Positions 9,057 through 18,818 of a stretch of DNA of 64,000 nucleotides are shown one piece after another. A program made the translations under genes and the position numbers. The stretch spans positions 101,483 to 165,482 of the forward strand of contig CAZCZO010000005.1 of assembly GCA_964503275.1 (NCBI GenBank), in the 5' to 3' direction. Under the pieces are notes generated by a model, which ran no database searches, was not told where the DNA came from, and saw only the letters and a list, made by a program, of their open reading frames with translations. The stretch is from DASRAP01 sp964503275. GTDB taxonomy: Bacteria; Gemmatimonadota; Gemmatimonadetes; Gemmatimonadales; Gemmatimonadaceae. Numbering within the stretch: position 1 is the first letter of the stretch; every line of letters starts with the position of its first letter.

Positions 9057-9754
9057 TCAATCCGGGCGACGATCTGGTCGCGGTAGCGCAGGTCGAGTTC
9101 GCGAACGCGATGGCCGCGTCGCACAAGGTCCGCTTCGACGGGCAGGATCTCCGCGAACCGGTCGGCGCTGACCTGCGGCCCGGTGCGGACGATCACCCCT
9201 GCGAGTATGACGCGCATCCCCCCGTCCGCGTCCCAACGCAGCTCGCTGACCCGGGCGAAGAGCGCCGGCTCGGCCTCGAGCAGGTCCCCCAGCAGGCGCA
9301 GGGCGGCACTGTCCTGCCGTGCGACGAGGGGCAGATCGAGCGGCGTCTGACTGGGGTCGATCGGCAGCGGGCGGGCGCTGCGGTCGATCGGGACGACGCC
9401 GTCGGGGGTGTCGAGCAGGGCGACCGGCAGATTCTCCGTCACCGCGATCACCAGCGTGCCGGGCAGCCGTCGCCGGATGGCCGCCTCGCGGACCTGCGGA
9501 TGCGCCCGCACGCGCGCCTCCAGGGGCCCGCGGCGCGCCCAGATCGACGCCGTGGAGTCCAGCGCCAGTGCGGAGAGGATCGCGGCAGGCGGCAGATAGC
9601 GGGTCCCCGTGATCTCGACGCGGCGCACCCGGAAGTAGTCGAGTTGCTGCAGCCACCACGGGGCGGCCAGCAGCATCAGGAGACCGGCGATGCGCACGAC
9701 GCGGCGGGCGAGCCGGCGCCCGCGTCCCGGCGCGGGAGCGGCGGGGGCGGTCAT
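9053..9754 (-). CDS. ftsQ: Cell division protein FtsQ (POTRA domain)
   Basis: This is a bitopic division protein that bridges early and late divisome components. The 233-residue product has a basic N-terminus, one membrane helix at about 20-38, then a POTRA domain beginning FRVRRVEITGTRYLPP and the FtsQ-type beta domain. The ATG at 9754 overlaps the murC stop; the open frame continues upstream but that part is antisense-like. Its position between murC and ftsA is the normal dcw place. Confidence 0.92.
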   Translation of the reverse strand: MTAPAAPAPGRGRRLARRVVRIAGLLMLLAAPWWLQQLDYFRVRRVEITGTRYLPPAAILSALALDSTASIWARRGPLEARVRAHPQVREAAIRRRLPGTLVIAVTENLPVALLDTPDGVVPIDRSARPLPIDPSQTPLDLPLVARQDSAALRLLGDLLEAEPALFARVSELRWDADGGMRVILAGVIVRTGPQVSADRFAEILPVEADLVRRGHRVRELDLRYRDQIVARIE

Positions 9755-11127
9755 CGCGCCTCGAGGGCGGCGAGCAGCTCCGGCGCGCAGCGGGTGATGT
9801 CGCCGGCCCCCACCGTGAGCACCACATCGCCCGCGCGCAGCCGATCCGCGAGCGCGACGCTCAGCTCGGCGCGCGGCCCTTCCCACCACAGGGCCGCGCC
9901 GAGGGCCCGGAGCGGCGCCGCGATGGTCGCGCTGCTGATGCCGGGGATCGGGGCCTCACGCGCCGGGTAGAGGTCCGCGAGCAGCACCGCGTCGGCCGTG
10001 GCGAGCGCCGCGGCGAACTCGTCGGCGAAGTCGCGCGTGCGCGAGTACAAGTGCGGCTGGAACGCGAGCACGAGTCGGCGGCCGGGGAAGGCGGCCCGCG
10101 CGGCGGCGACCGTCGCGCGCACCTCGGTCGGATGATGCGCGTAGTCGTCGATGACGTCGATGCCCTGCGATGCGCCGATCCGCTGGAAGCGTCGTTCCAC
10201 GCCGCGGAACGCGGCCAGGCCCGGCGCCATGGCCTCGACGGTCGCGCCCCAGAGCAGTCCGACCGCCAGTGCTGCGAGCGCGTTGCGCAGATTGTGATCG
10301 CCGGGCACCTGCAGCACGAGCTCGCCGCGATCCGTGCCGTCGTAGCGCACGATGCACCGCTGCCCCGTGCCCTCGCGGCGCATATCACGCGCGACCAAGC
10401 GCGCGTCGGGGGACTGCAAGCCGTAGCGGACCACCTCGGCGGTGGGCGGCGAGGGCAAGGCATTCGCCCCCGCGTCGTCGGCGCAGTACACGAGATACCG
10501 CGCCGGCGCGACATAGGCCTCGAACGCCGCACGCAGGTCGGCCAGATCACGATAGATGTCGAGGTGATCGGCCTCGAGGTTGGTCACGACCGCGACGGTC
10601 GGCGTCAGGGCCAGGAAGGAGCGATCGTACTCGTCCGCCTCGACCACGAACACGCCATCGCCGCCGCGGCGCAGGTTGCCGTTCCACGCGCTCACGCGGC
10701 CACCGACGACGCCCGTGGGGTCGAGGCCGGCCGCCGCCAGCGCCTCGGTGGTCATCACGGTCGTGGTGGTCTTGCCGTGCGTGCCGGCGATCCCGACCAG
10801 CCGCCCCCCGGCGGTCGCATCGGCCAACGCCTCGGCGCGCCGGATGACGGGGATGCCGGCCGCGTGCGCGGCCTGGAGCTCGGGATGCGCCAGCGGCACC
10901 GCACTCGAGACGACCAGCGCGCGGTGGCCGCCGATGTGCTGAGCGTCGTGTCCGGTGTGCACGGGAATGCCCAGCGCCTGCAGATCGACGGCGCCGCCCG
11001 CCTGTTGGTCGCAGCCGGTGACTGCCGTCCCACGCCGATGCAGCAACTCCGCCAGTGCGGTCATGCCGGCGCCGGCGATGCCGACGAAATGGACGGGGCG
11101 CGGGTCCGACGGATCGACGAGGGGCAT
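9751..11127 (-). CDS. murC: UDP-N-acetylmuramate--L-alanine ligase
   Basis: MurC adds L-alanine to UDP-MurNAc, the first step of stem-peptide assembly in the cytoplasm. The 458-residue protein starts with a Rossmann HFVGIAGAGMTALAELL, which distinguishes MurC from MurD/E/F, and has the ATP loop GTHGKT at about 115-120. Mur ligase middle and C-terminal domains follow (DDYAHHPTEV and AFQPHLYSRT). The ATG at 11127 leaves an 11-nt gap after the murG stop. The downstream gene ftsQ is coupled by overlap. Confidence 0.97.
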   Translation of the reverse strand: MPLVDPSDPRPVHFVGIAGAGMTALAELLHRRGTAVTGCDQQAGGAVDLQALGIPVHTGHDAQHIGGHRALVVSSAVPLAHPELQAAHAAGIPVIRRAEALADATAGGRLVGIAGTHGKTTTTVMTTEALAAAGLDPTGVVGGRVSAWNGNLRRGGDGVFVVEADEYDRSFLALTPTVAVVTNLEADHLDIYRDLADLRAAFEAYVAPARYLVYCADDAGANALPSPPTAEVVRYGLQSPDARLVARDMRREGTGQRCIVRYDGTDRGELVLQVPGDHNLRNALAALAVGLLWGATVEAMAPGLAAFRGVERRFQRIGASQGIDVIDDYAHHPTEVRATVAAARAAFPGRRLVLAFQPHLYSRTRDFADEFAAALATADAVLLADLYPAREAPIPGISSATIAAPLRALGAALWWEGPRAELSVALADRLRAGDVVLTVGAGDITRCAPELLAALEAR

Positions 11128-11138
11128 CGCGGCGGAAA

Positions 11139-12233
11139 CTAGCGAGTGGCCGGCAGCAACGACACGATGCGTGAGGCGATCTCGGCGGCCGCGTTCGGCT
11201 TGGCCAGGGCCAGCGCCCCGCGCGTCAGCGCCGCACGCCGCGCCGGGTCCTGCACGAGTCCCTCGACCACCGTGGCCACCTGCGCCGCGGTGAGACCACG
11301 TTGCGGCAGATGGATGGCAGCGCAGGCGCGCGCAAGCGCCTCGGCATTCTTGGTCTGATGGTCGGCCGCCGCGCTGGGCAGCGGCACGATGATCATCGGC
11401 AGGCCCCAGGCACAGAGTTCCGCGGTCCCCATCATCCCGCCGCGCACCAGCGCGAGATCCGCGGCGGCGTACGCCGCCGCGATCGGTGCCAGATACGGCA
11501 CGATGCGCACGGTGGGGCTCGCCAGTGCGGCGAAGCGATCGTAGGTCGCGCGCCCGGTGGCCCAGAGGAGCGACACGCCGGGCGGCAGCCCGGTGGCGAC
11601 CCACGCGCCCACGACGGTGTTCAGCGCGAGCGAGCCCTGGCTACCGCCGAAGATCAGCAGCACCGTGGCGTCGGGCGCGAGTCCCCACTCGCGCCGCGCG
11701 GCTGCGGCGTCCGGGCGGGGCGATGGGGGCGGTTGGATGGGGTTGCCCGTCACGTGATAGCGCGAGGCGGGCCCTGGCAGCGACCGCACCGCGTCGGCGA
11801 AGCCGAGGTAGCATTCGGTCGACCACCGTGCGAAGAGCCGCGCCGCGTGCCCCGGGACGGCATCGCCGATGTGCTGCACGACGGGGACGCCGTGCCGCAC
11901 CCCCCACGCGAGGGCCGCCGCGCTCGCGTAGCCTCCGGTGCCCACGACCAGCGCCGGACGCTCCTCGCGCGCCAGCGCCGACACGCCGCGCCACGAGGAC
12001 CACGCCCCGCGGACCGTGCGCCAATTCCTCCACAGCTGCGGCCGGTACACCGGATGCAGGTCGAGGAGCGTGTGGGGGAACTCCGTCGTCGGCAGCACCT
12101 CGCGCTCGATGCCGCGCCGGGCGCCGACGAAGTGCGGTCGCAGGTCGGGACGCTGCGCGACCAGCGCACGCGCGATCGCGAGGCCCGGATACAGATGACC
12201 GCCGGTGCCGCCGCCGGCGAACAGGATCCTCAT
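11139..12233 (-). CDS. murG: UDP-GlcNAc:undecaprenyl-PP-MurNAc-pentapeptide GlcNAc transferase
   Basis: MurG makes lipid II from lipid I at the inner face of the membrane. The 364-residue GT28 enzyme has the N-terminal donor loop GGGTGGHLYPGLAIA, the second glycine-rich loop FGGSQGSLALN, and the C-terminal substrate motif RGGMMGTAELCAWGLP. The ATG at 12233 overlaps the ftsW stop by ATGA. Length and order match the family. Confidence 0.97.
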   Translation of the reverse strand: MRILFAGGGTGGHLYPGLAIARALVAQRPDLRPHFVGARRGIEREVLPTTEFPHTLLDLHPVYRPQLWRNWRTVRGAWSSWRGVSALAREERPALVVGTGGYASAAALAWGVRHGVPVVQHIGDAVPGHAARLFARWSTECYLGFADAVRSLPGPASRYHVTGNPIQPPPSPRPDAAAARREWGLAPDATVLLIFGGSQGSLALNTVVGAWVATGLPPGVSLLWATGRATYDRFAALASPTVRIVPYLAPIAAAYAAADLALVRGGMMGTAELCAWGLPMIIVPLPSAAADHQTKNAEALARACAAIHLPQRGLTAAQVATVVEGLVQDPARRAALTRGALALAKPNAAAEIASRIVSLLPATR

Positions 12234-13402
12234 CGCACCGCGACCGCGAGCGGATCGGTGGCCTGCGCGCCAAGGACCCGCTCCCGCTGACTGCCGATGG
12301 CGCAGAGGATGCCGGTCGAGAGGAGCGAGAGCAGCAGGTTCGAGCGCCCGTACGAGATGAACGGCAAGGTCAGGCCGGTGGTGGGCAAGAGCCCGATGAC
12401 CACACCGAGGTGCACGTAGGCGGTGACCAGCAGGTTCACCGTGAGCCCGACGGCCACCAGTCGTTGGAACGGCGACACCGCCTGCGCGGCGATCCGGAAA
12501 CCCAAGGCGCCGTACACCGCATACAGCGCGGTGACGAAGACCATGCCGAGCAGCCCCCACTCCTCGGCGATGATGCTGCCAACGAAGTCCGTGTAGGAGA
12601 AGAGCACGTAGCCCATCTGCTGCCGCCCCTCACCGAAGCCGACACCGAACAGGCCACCGCTCCCCGCCGCGACGAGCGACTGCGTGAGCTGGTAGAGCTT
12701 GTCGGCGGAGGCGGCCGCCATAGGATTGAGGAAAGCGATGATGCGGTCGCGCGCGTAGCCGCTGGTCCCCACGAAGGCCCAGAGCGCGGGGACGGCCAGC
12801 ACGCCGAGGAAGATGAAGTGCCCGATGCGCGCGCCACCGGCGAAGAGCACCACGGCCATCAGCAACACGAAGTGGCCGACCACGGAGTAGTCGGGTTGGG
12901 CGTACGCGACCGCCGACAGCACGCCGATCACGGCCAAGAATGGCAGCAGGCCCCGCGACATGCGCTGCAGGCCGGCTTCGCCCTTCTTCACGACCAGCAT
13001 GGCCGTCCAGATCACCACCGCGAGCTTGGCGAACTCCGACGGCTGGAGCCCCGAGCCGAACAGGAAGCGCCGCGAACCGTAGGTCTCGCTCATACCGGGC
13101 AGGATGGTCGCGATCATCGCGCCGATCGCGACGAGCATCACGGGCCAGCCGTGGGTGCGCCAGCGCTCGGGATCGAGCTTCGCGCAGAGCATGAAGAGCA
13201 GGACCCCGGCCCCCGCTCCGAGCAGTTGGCGCAGGAAGAAATAGGCCCCGGGCCGCCCGGCGCGCATCGCCTCGTAGGCACTGGCGCTGTAGAGCACGGC
13301 CAAGCCGAAGGCGAGCAGGATCGCGGTGACGATGACAAGCGCCCGGGCCTCGACGCCCATCCGCAGGCGCACCCGCTCGTGCACGAGGGTCGCGGCGGTC
13401 AT
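12230..13402 (-). CDS. ftsW: Lipid II polymerase / division protein FtsW
   Basis: FtsW is a SEDS-family glycosyltransferase that polymerises septal peptidoglycan together with FtsI. The 390-residue protein is polytopic, with about ten hydrophobic segments. It shows the family features SASAYEAM near the N-terminus, QPDYSV after a membrane segment, and LPFISYGRSNLLLSLLSTG near the C-terminus. It overlaps murD and murG by 4 nt each. The gene order murD-ftsW-murG supports FtsW over RodA. Confidence 0.95.
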   Translation of the reverse strand: MTAATLVHERVRLRMGVEARALVIVTAILLAFGLAVLYSASAYEAMRAGRPGAYFFLRQLLGAGAGVLLFMLCAKLDPERWRTHGWPVMLVAIGAMIATILPGMSETYGSRRFLFGSGLQPSEFAKLAVVIWTAMLVVKKGEAGLQRMSRGLLPFLAVIGVLSAVAYAQPDYSVVGHFVLLMAVVLFAGGARIGHFIFLGVLAVPALWAFVGTSGYARDRIIAFLNPMAAASADKLYQLTQSLVAAGSGGLFGVGFGEGRQQMGYVLFSYTDFVGSIIAEEWGLLGMVFVTALYAVYGALGFRIAAQAVSPFQRLVAVGLTVNLLVTAYVHLGVVIGLLPTTGLTLPFISYGRSNLLLSLLSTGILCAIGSQRERVLGAQATDPLAVAVR

Positions 13403-14766
13403 CGGGACACCGCGAGGCGCCGGAACTCCGCGCCACGCACCTCATAGTTCTCGAACATGTCGAAGCTGGAACAGGCCGGGGAGAGGAGCACGACGTCGCC
13501 CCGCTGCGCCCGCGCGCGGGCGCGGGCGATGACCGAGCGGAAGTCCCCGTCGCACCGCTCCACGGGCACCACGTTGCCGAGATCGGCCTCGATCAGCGGG
13601 GCCGCCTCGCCGAACGCGATGATGTGCCGCACCCACGGGGTGAGCAGCGGCGCCAGCGCCCGGTAGCTGCTGCCCTTGTGCCGCCCACCGAGCAACAAGA
13701 TGGTGGGGCGTGCCATGCCGGCCACGGCCACGGCGGTGGAGTCGACATTGGTCGCCTTGGAGTCGTTGATCCAGAGCACGCCATCGACCTCCCCCACGGG
13801 CTCGAGCCGGTGCGTCAGCGCGCGGAAGCTGCGGAGTCCCTCGGCGATGCGCGCCCGCGCGTCCGGGTGCGCGTGCGCGGGATCGGCCCGGGTCACCGCG
13901 AGCGCGGCGGCGAGGGCGTTGGCGACGTTGTGGTCTCCCAGCAACGCCAGCTCCGCACGGTGCAGCAGCACCTCGTGGTCGAGGATGAGCTCGCCGACAT
14001 CGCGGTCATACCACGCATCGGCGTCGCGAGCGTTCGTGCTGAACGTCGCGTGATGGCCCGCGACCCCCTCGACCATGGTGCGCACGGCCGCCTGGTCCGC
14101 GTTGCTCACCCACTGCGACGCGGCCGACGCATGCCGGAACAGCCGCGCTTTGTCCGCGTAGTAGTCCTCGACCGACGGGTAACGGTCCAGGTGATCCGGC
14201 GACAGCGTCGTGAGCACGCCGACCCGCGGGGCGAGGCGCTGGGTATCGTGCAACTGGAACGACGACACCTCGAGCGCGAACCACGCCGGCGGGTGCGGCC
14301 GCCGCGCGAAGGTGGACAGCGGTGTGCCGATGTTGCCGGCCGCGACGGCGTCGCAGCCCACCGCCTGCAGCAGGTGTGCGATGAGCGCCGTCGTCGTGGT
14401 CTTGCCGTTGGTGCCCGTGATCGCGATGAGGTTCGCCTGCGGCAGGACCGTCAGGGCGATGTCGAGTTCGCTGACGATCCCGACGCCGGCCTCGCGGGCG
14501 GCCACGAGCGGCGGGGCCTCGGGCGGCACGCCCGGGCTCACCACCAGCACGGCGGCGCGGGCGATGCGGGCGAGATCGTGCCCGCCCACCTGCACATCGA
14601 TCATGGCCCCTGCGATCGCGGTCGCCGCGTCGGCGGTCGCCGGCGCGTCACTGCGATCCGACGCGTACACCCGCACGCCGTGCTCGGCCAAGAGCAACGC
14701 CGCCGCGCGTCCGCTGCGTCCCAACCCGATCACCGCCGCCTCGCGCCCACGCCATGCCGCGAACAT
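13399..14766 (-). CDS. murD: UDP-MurNAc-L-alanine--D-glutamate ligase
   Basis: MurD adds D-glutamate to UDP-MurNAc-L-Ala. The 455-residue protein has an N-terminal Rossmann-like region (VIGLGRSGRAAALLLAEHG), the ATP loop GTNGKT at about 118-123, a Mur middle domain and the C-terminal motif FRALTHRLEPVGEVDGV followed by NDSKATN. The ATG at 14766 overlaps the mraY stop by one base (TGATG). Confidence 0.96.
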   Translation of the reverse strand: MFAAWRGREAAVIGLGRSGRAAALLLAEHGVRVYASDRSDAPATADAATAIAGAMIDVQVGGHDLARIARAAVLVVSPGVPPEAPPLVAAREAGVGIVSELDIALTVLPQANLIAITGTNGKTTTTALIAHLLQAVGCDAVAAGNIGTPLSTFARRPHPPAWFALEVSSFQLHDTQRLAPRVGVLTTLSPDHLDRYPSVEDYYADKARLFRHASAASQWVSNADQAAVRTMVEGVAGHHATFSTNARDADAWYDRDVGELILDHEVLLHRAELALLGDHNVANALAAALAVTRADPAHAHPDARARIAEGLRSFRALTHRLEPVGEVDGVLWINDSKATNVDSTAVAVAGMARPTILLLGGRHKGSSYRALAPLLTPWVRHIIAFGEAAPLIEADLGNVVPVERCDGDFRSVIARARARAQRGDVVLLSPACSSFDMFENYEVRGAEFRRLAVSR

Positions 14767-15908
14767 CAGCGCACCTTGAGCGAGGTCAGCGCGAGGAACG
14801 CGCAGAGGATGCCGATGATCCAGAAGCGGGTGACCACCTGCGGCTCGGACCAGCCGGACAATTCGAAGTGGTGATGGATCGGTGCCCGCCGGAACAGGCG
14901 GTGCTGCTGCGCGTACACCGCGCCGTGGCGGCGTCGACGGTACTTGAAGACCAAGCGCTGCAGGATCACCGAGATCGTCTCGACGACGAACACGCCGCCG
15001 ATCATCAGCAGGAGCAACTCACTCTTGAGGAGGATGCCCATCACCCCCAGGGCACCGCCCAGTGCCAGTGAGCCGGTGTCGCCCATGAAGACCTGCGCCG
15101 GATGCGCATTGTACCACAGGAAGCCCACCGACGCGCCGAAGAACGCCAGGCAGAAGATGGTGAGCTCGGCCGAGCCCCGCAGGTACAGCACGCCGAGATA
15201 CTCCGCGGCATCCACCCGACCCATGACATACGCGAAGAAGGCGAAGGTCGCGATCGCGATGCCGGTGAGCCCAGCCGCGAGGCCATCGAGCCCGTCCGTG
15301 AGGTTGACGGCGTTGCTGGTCCCCGTGAGCACGAACGCGACGAAGGCGACGTAGCACCAGCCCAGGGCCGCGCTCGTCGGCACCACCAGCACGTCCTTCA
15401 CGAAGGGCAGCGTCGTCGAGGCGCCCGGCCACTGCGTCAGCGGCTCCTGCCACAGGTACAGCCCCAGCAACACGCCGATGGTCACCTGCCCGACGAGCTT
15501 GTAGCGCTCGACCAAGCCCTTGTTCTCCTTGCCCTCCCGCTTCTGCTTGAGCTTGAGGTAGTCGTCGAGGAAGCCGATCGCGCCCATCCACGTGGTCACC
15601 ACCAGCGCGAGGATCACGAACGTGTTGTCGAGCCGCGCCCAGAGCAGCGTGGGGATCACGCCGGCCGCGAGGATGATCACGCCCCCCATGGTCGGCGTCG
15701 CCGCCTTGAACTGATGCGTGTCCGGCGTGCCTTCGCGGATGACCTGCACCACGGCCGTGCGGCGCAGCCATCGGATGAACCAGGGGCCCACCAGGAACGT
15801 CATCACCAGCGCCGTGACCGCAGCGCCGACCGCTCGGAAGGTGATGTAGTTGAACAGGTTGAACGGCGTGAACCAGCCCGACAACGGCGTCAGCAGATGG
15901 TAGAGCAC
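14766..15908 (-). CDS. mraY: Phospho-MurNAc-pentapeptide transferase MraY
   Basis: MraY transfers phospho-MurNAc-pentapeptide to undecaprenyl phosphate, making lipid I in the membrane. The 380-residue polytopic protein shows TPTMGG, the aspartates of FLDDYLK, and NLTDGLDGLAAG. The GTG at 15908 yields VLYHLL, the standard MraY N-terminus. The open frame continues upstream with residues unlike the family. A gap of 73 bp follows murF, with no clear signal. Confidence 0.96.
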   Translation of the reverse strand: MLYHLLTPLSGWFTPFNLFNYITFRAVGAAVTALVMTFLVGPWFIRWLRRTAVVQVIREGTPDTHQFKAATPTMGGVIILAAGVIPTLLWARLDNTFVILALVVTTWMGAIGFLDDYLKLKQKREGKENKGLVERYKLVGQVTIGVLLGLYLWQEPLTQWPGASTTLPFVKDVLVVPTSAALGWCYVAFVAFVLTGTSNAVNLTDGLDGLAAGLTGIAIATFAFFAYVMGRVDAAEYLGVLYLRGSAELTIFCLAFFGASVGFLWYNAHPAQVFMGDTGSLALGGALGVMGILLKSELLLLMIGGVFVVETISVILQRLVFKYRRRRHGAVYAQQHRLFRRAPIHHHFELSGWSEPQVVTRFWIIGILCAFLALTSLKVR

Positions 15909-15981
15909 GGGGCAGCGAGGAAAGACGCGAGAGGGCGACCGCGGCGCGCGGGGCGTACAGGTATGACGGTTCGACCCCGGC

Positions 15982-17334
15982 TTACGCCACGCCCGCCCAG
16001 GCGAGGATCGCCGGACGTGCGCGCTCCATGCGCTCCCCCCGCGATCCCTTGAGCAGGATGGCACTGTCGGGCGACAGCCTCGGGGCCATCGCCGCCCACA
16101 CGGCGGCGGGGTCGGGGCCTTCGATCACCCGCGGATCGTCGGGCGCGACCCGGCGCGCCGCCTCGGCCGCGGCCCCGGTGAGGCCCAGCCACGCGATCCC
16201 CGAGGCCAGCGCCTCGCGGACCAGCGCCTCATGCAGCCGGTCGGCGTGGACGCCCATCTCGCGCATGCCACCCAGCAGCGCGACCCGCGGTCGCGGCCCG
16301 GCGATGGCCGCGAGGGTCGCGAAGGCCGCCCGCATCGACGCGGGGTTGGCGTTGTAGGCATCGTCGAGCAGCAGCGCCGCGCCCAGGGCCTCCACCGCCG
16401 AGCGCATGGGCGCGAGGCGCGTGCGCGCGAGTCCCTCCGCGAAGGCCGCGTCGCTCACCCCGTACACCCGGGCCACGGCCAGCGCGAGCATCGTGTTCTC
16501 GGCATTGTGCACGCCGGGCGCGGGGACGTCGATCCGCCGCTCGCCGAGCTGCAGCCAGGCGCAGCCGTCGGCCCGCATGCCCCACGCGTCAGGGCGGACG
16601 TCGCCCGACTCCAAGCCGGCGGTCAGCACGCGGCGGGCGCGCGCCGTCGCCTCGGCGACGATCGCGGGGTCGGTCGCCGGTACCACCGCGATGGCGACGC
16701 CGTCGCAGAGCGAGAGTTCCTCGGCCATCACGCCGGCGAGGTCGCCGAAGCCCTCGAGGTGCTCCTCCTGGACCGACGTGATCACGGCGAGGTCGGGCTC
16801 TGCGATGTCGCGAAGCCGGGCGATCTCGCCGGGGTGGTTCGTCCCCACCTCCACGACCTGGAGATCGACGCTGCCCGGCGCCTCCAGCAGCGTCAGCGGG
16901 ACGCCGACCTGATTGTTGTGGTTCGCGCGCGTGGCGTGCACCTCGTACACGGCCGACAGCGCGGCCCGCACGAGCTCCTTGGTGGTCGTCTTCCCATTGG
17001 ACCCCCCGATGGCGATGACCGGCGCACCCCAAGCCTGACGCTGCGCCCGTGCCAGCGCTCCCAACGCCACCAGCGTGTCGTCCACCGCGAGTACGGGGAC
17101 TCCCGACCCGGCGCCCCGCGCCGCGTCGTGCACGACCAACGCGGGGGCACCAGCGCGCACCGCGTCGGCCAGATGATCGTGGGCGTCGAACCGCTCGCCC
17201 ACCAGCGCGACGAACAGCGCCCCGGGGGCGAGGGTCCGCGTGTCGGTGCTGATCCCGCTGAGCGGGCGGTCGTCGAGGGCGGGGTGACCAAGGACCGCGC
17301 CGACGCGCGCGAGGGTCCAGAACGAGGTGATCAC
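15982..17334 (-). CDS. murF: UDP-MurNAc-tripeptide--D-Ala-D-Ala ligase
   Basis: MurF adds the D-Ala-D-Ala dipeptide to complete the stem peptide. The 450-residue protein has an N-terminal uridine-binding domain with STDTRTLAPGALFVAL, the ATP loop GSNGKT at about 111-116, and the typical DDAYNANPASMRAA in the middle domain. The GTG at 17334 overlaps the murE stop by GTGA. Confidence 0.96.
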   Translation of the reverse strand: MITSFWTLARVGAVLGHPALDDRPLSGISTDTRTLAPGALFVALVGERFDAHDHLADAVRAGAPALVVHDAARGAGSGVPVLAVDDTLVALGALARAQRQAWGAPVIAIGGSNGKTTTKELVRAALSAVYEVHATRANHNNQVGVPLTLLEAPGSVDLQVVEVGTNHPGEIARLRDIAEPDLAVITSVQEEHLEGFGDLAGVMAEELSLCDGVAIAVVPATDPAIVAEATARARRVLTAGLESGDVRPDAWGMRADGCAWLQLGERRIDVPAPGVHNAENTMLALAVARVYGVSDAAFAEGLARTRLAPMRSAVEALGAALLLDDAYNANPASMRAAFATLAAIAGPRPRVALLGGMREMGVHADRLHEALVREALASGIAWLGLTGAAAEAARRVAPDDPRVIEGPDPAAVWAAMAPRLSPDSAILLKGSRGERMERARPAILAWAGVA

Positions 17335-18818
17335 AGCGATGGGGCGAGGAGAGAGGCGACGATCTCGGCTTCGTCGAAGGGATACGTCGAGGTGCCCCGG
17401 ATCTGGTAGGTCTCGTGCCCCTTGCCTGCCAGCAACACCAGGTCGCGCTCGGGATCCGCGGTCTCCAGCGCCCGGGCGATGGCGGCGCGACGATCCTCGA
17501 TGCGCTCCGCACGGCCGGCCGGCATCCCCGCGACGATGTCATCGAGGATGCGCTCGGGGTCCTCGGTGCGCGGGTTGTCGCTGGTGACGATCACGATGTC
17601 CGCCCGGTCGGCCGCGACCCGCCCCATCAGGGGTCGTTTGCCGGGATCCCGATCGCCGCCGCACCCGAACACCACGATGAGGCGCCCCCCGGGCACGACG
17701 GGGCGCACGGCGTCGAGGGCGCGGGCGAGCGCGTCGGGCGTGTGCGCATAGTCGCGCAGCACCAGCGGCCGCGTGGCGAGGCGCTCCAGCCGGCCTGGAA
17801 CTTGAGGCGCGGTCGCGAGGCGCGCGGCGATCCGTTCGAGCGGCAGCCCCAGCGCCACGGCCACGCCCGCCGCCCCGATCGCGTTGTCGACGTTGAATGC
17901 CCCGAGCAGCGGCAGTCGCACGCGCACGCGCCCGTGCGGTGCTTCGAGCGTGAACTGCGTCCCCGCATCGGCCACCTCGACATCGACCGCGCGGAGCTCG
18001 GCGGCCGCGACCGTGCCGACCAGCAGCCGTTGCGGGCCTGCGGGGAGCGCCTGCCACGCGGCATCGTCCGCGTTGATCACCGCGGTGCCGTGCGGGGCGA
18101 TCAACGACACGAGGTGCGCCTTGGCCGCGAAGTACGCCTCGAGCGTGCCGTGATAGTCGAGATGATCGCGGGTGAAGTTCGTGAACAGCGCGGCCGCGAA
18201 GCGCAGCGACTCGACGCGCTGCTGGTCGAGGGCATGCGAGGAGGTCTCCATCGCCACGGTGCGCACACCCGCGTCGACCAGTGCCCGCAGGATGCGCTGG
18301 AGCTCCACCGGCCCGGGGGTGGTCAGCCCGCCCCCACCCGGCAGCGGCGACCCAGGCGACCCGAGGAGCACGCCCAGCGTCCCGATGGACGCCGCGGGAG
18401 CGTCGGCCTCGTGCAGCAGGTGGCGCAACAGGCCCACGGTGGTCGTCTTGCCGTTCGTGCCGGTGACGGCGACCAAACGCAGCGCGGCGGCGGGCTGATC
18501 GTACGCGGCCGCCGCAGCGATCGCCGCCGCGCGTCGACTGTCGCGCACGACCACGGCGGCGCCACGCAGCGCGCCGGTCGACTCGACGACGACGACGCTC
18601 GCCCCGCGCGCGAGCGCGGCGTCCACGTAGTCATGCCCGTCGGCGACCGCGCCGCGCACGGCGAGGAACAGGCCGCCGTCGACCACGCGGCGTGAGTCGT
18701 CGGTGATCGCGGTGATGTCGGCGGGCAGCGGGCCGTGGACCGCGGCGAGTTCGTCGGCCGCGCGCAGCGCGTCGACCACGCGCCCCAGTGCGCCCGCGTT
18801 CATGTCCCGCGGTGCCAT
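17331..18818 (-). CDS. murE: UDP-MurNAc-tripeptide synthetase (meso-DAP type)
   Basis: MurE adds the third stem residue. The 495-residue protein shows DDSRRV near 40, the ATP loop GTNGKT near 120-125, and the DNPRTEDP motif in the C-terminal domain. DNPR is the signature of enzymes that select meso-diaminopimelate rather than lysine, so the wall is probably meso-DAP type. The start may be ATG 18818 (a GGTGAG lies about 8 nt upstream) or ATG 18803, which would give the 4-nt ATGA overlap with ftsI seen at other junctions here. Confidence 0.96.
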   Translation of the reverse strand: MAPRDMNAGALGRVVDALRAADELAAVHGPLPADITAITDDSRRVVDGGLFLAVRGAVADGHDYVDAALARGASVVVVESTGALRGAAVVVRDSRRAAAIAAAAAYDQPAAALRLVAVTGTNGKTTTVGLLRHLLHEADAPAASIGTLGVLLGSPGSPLPGGGGLTTPGPVELQRILRALVDAGVRTVAMETSSHALDQQRVESLRFAAALFTNFTRDHLDYHGTLEAYFAAKAHLVSLIAPHGTAVINADDAAWQALPAGPQRLLVGTVAAAELRAVDVEVADAGTQFTLEAPHGRVRVRLPLLGAFNVDNAIGAAGVAVALGLPLERIAARLATAPQVPGRLERLATRPLVLRDYAHTPDALARALDAVRPVVPGGRLIVVFGCGGDRDPGKRPLMGRVAADRADIVIVTSDNPRTEDPERILDDIVAGMPAGRAERIEDRRAAIARALETADPERDLVLLAGKGHETYQIRGTSTYPFDEAEIVASLLAPSL

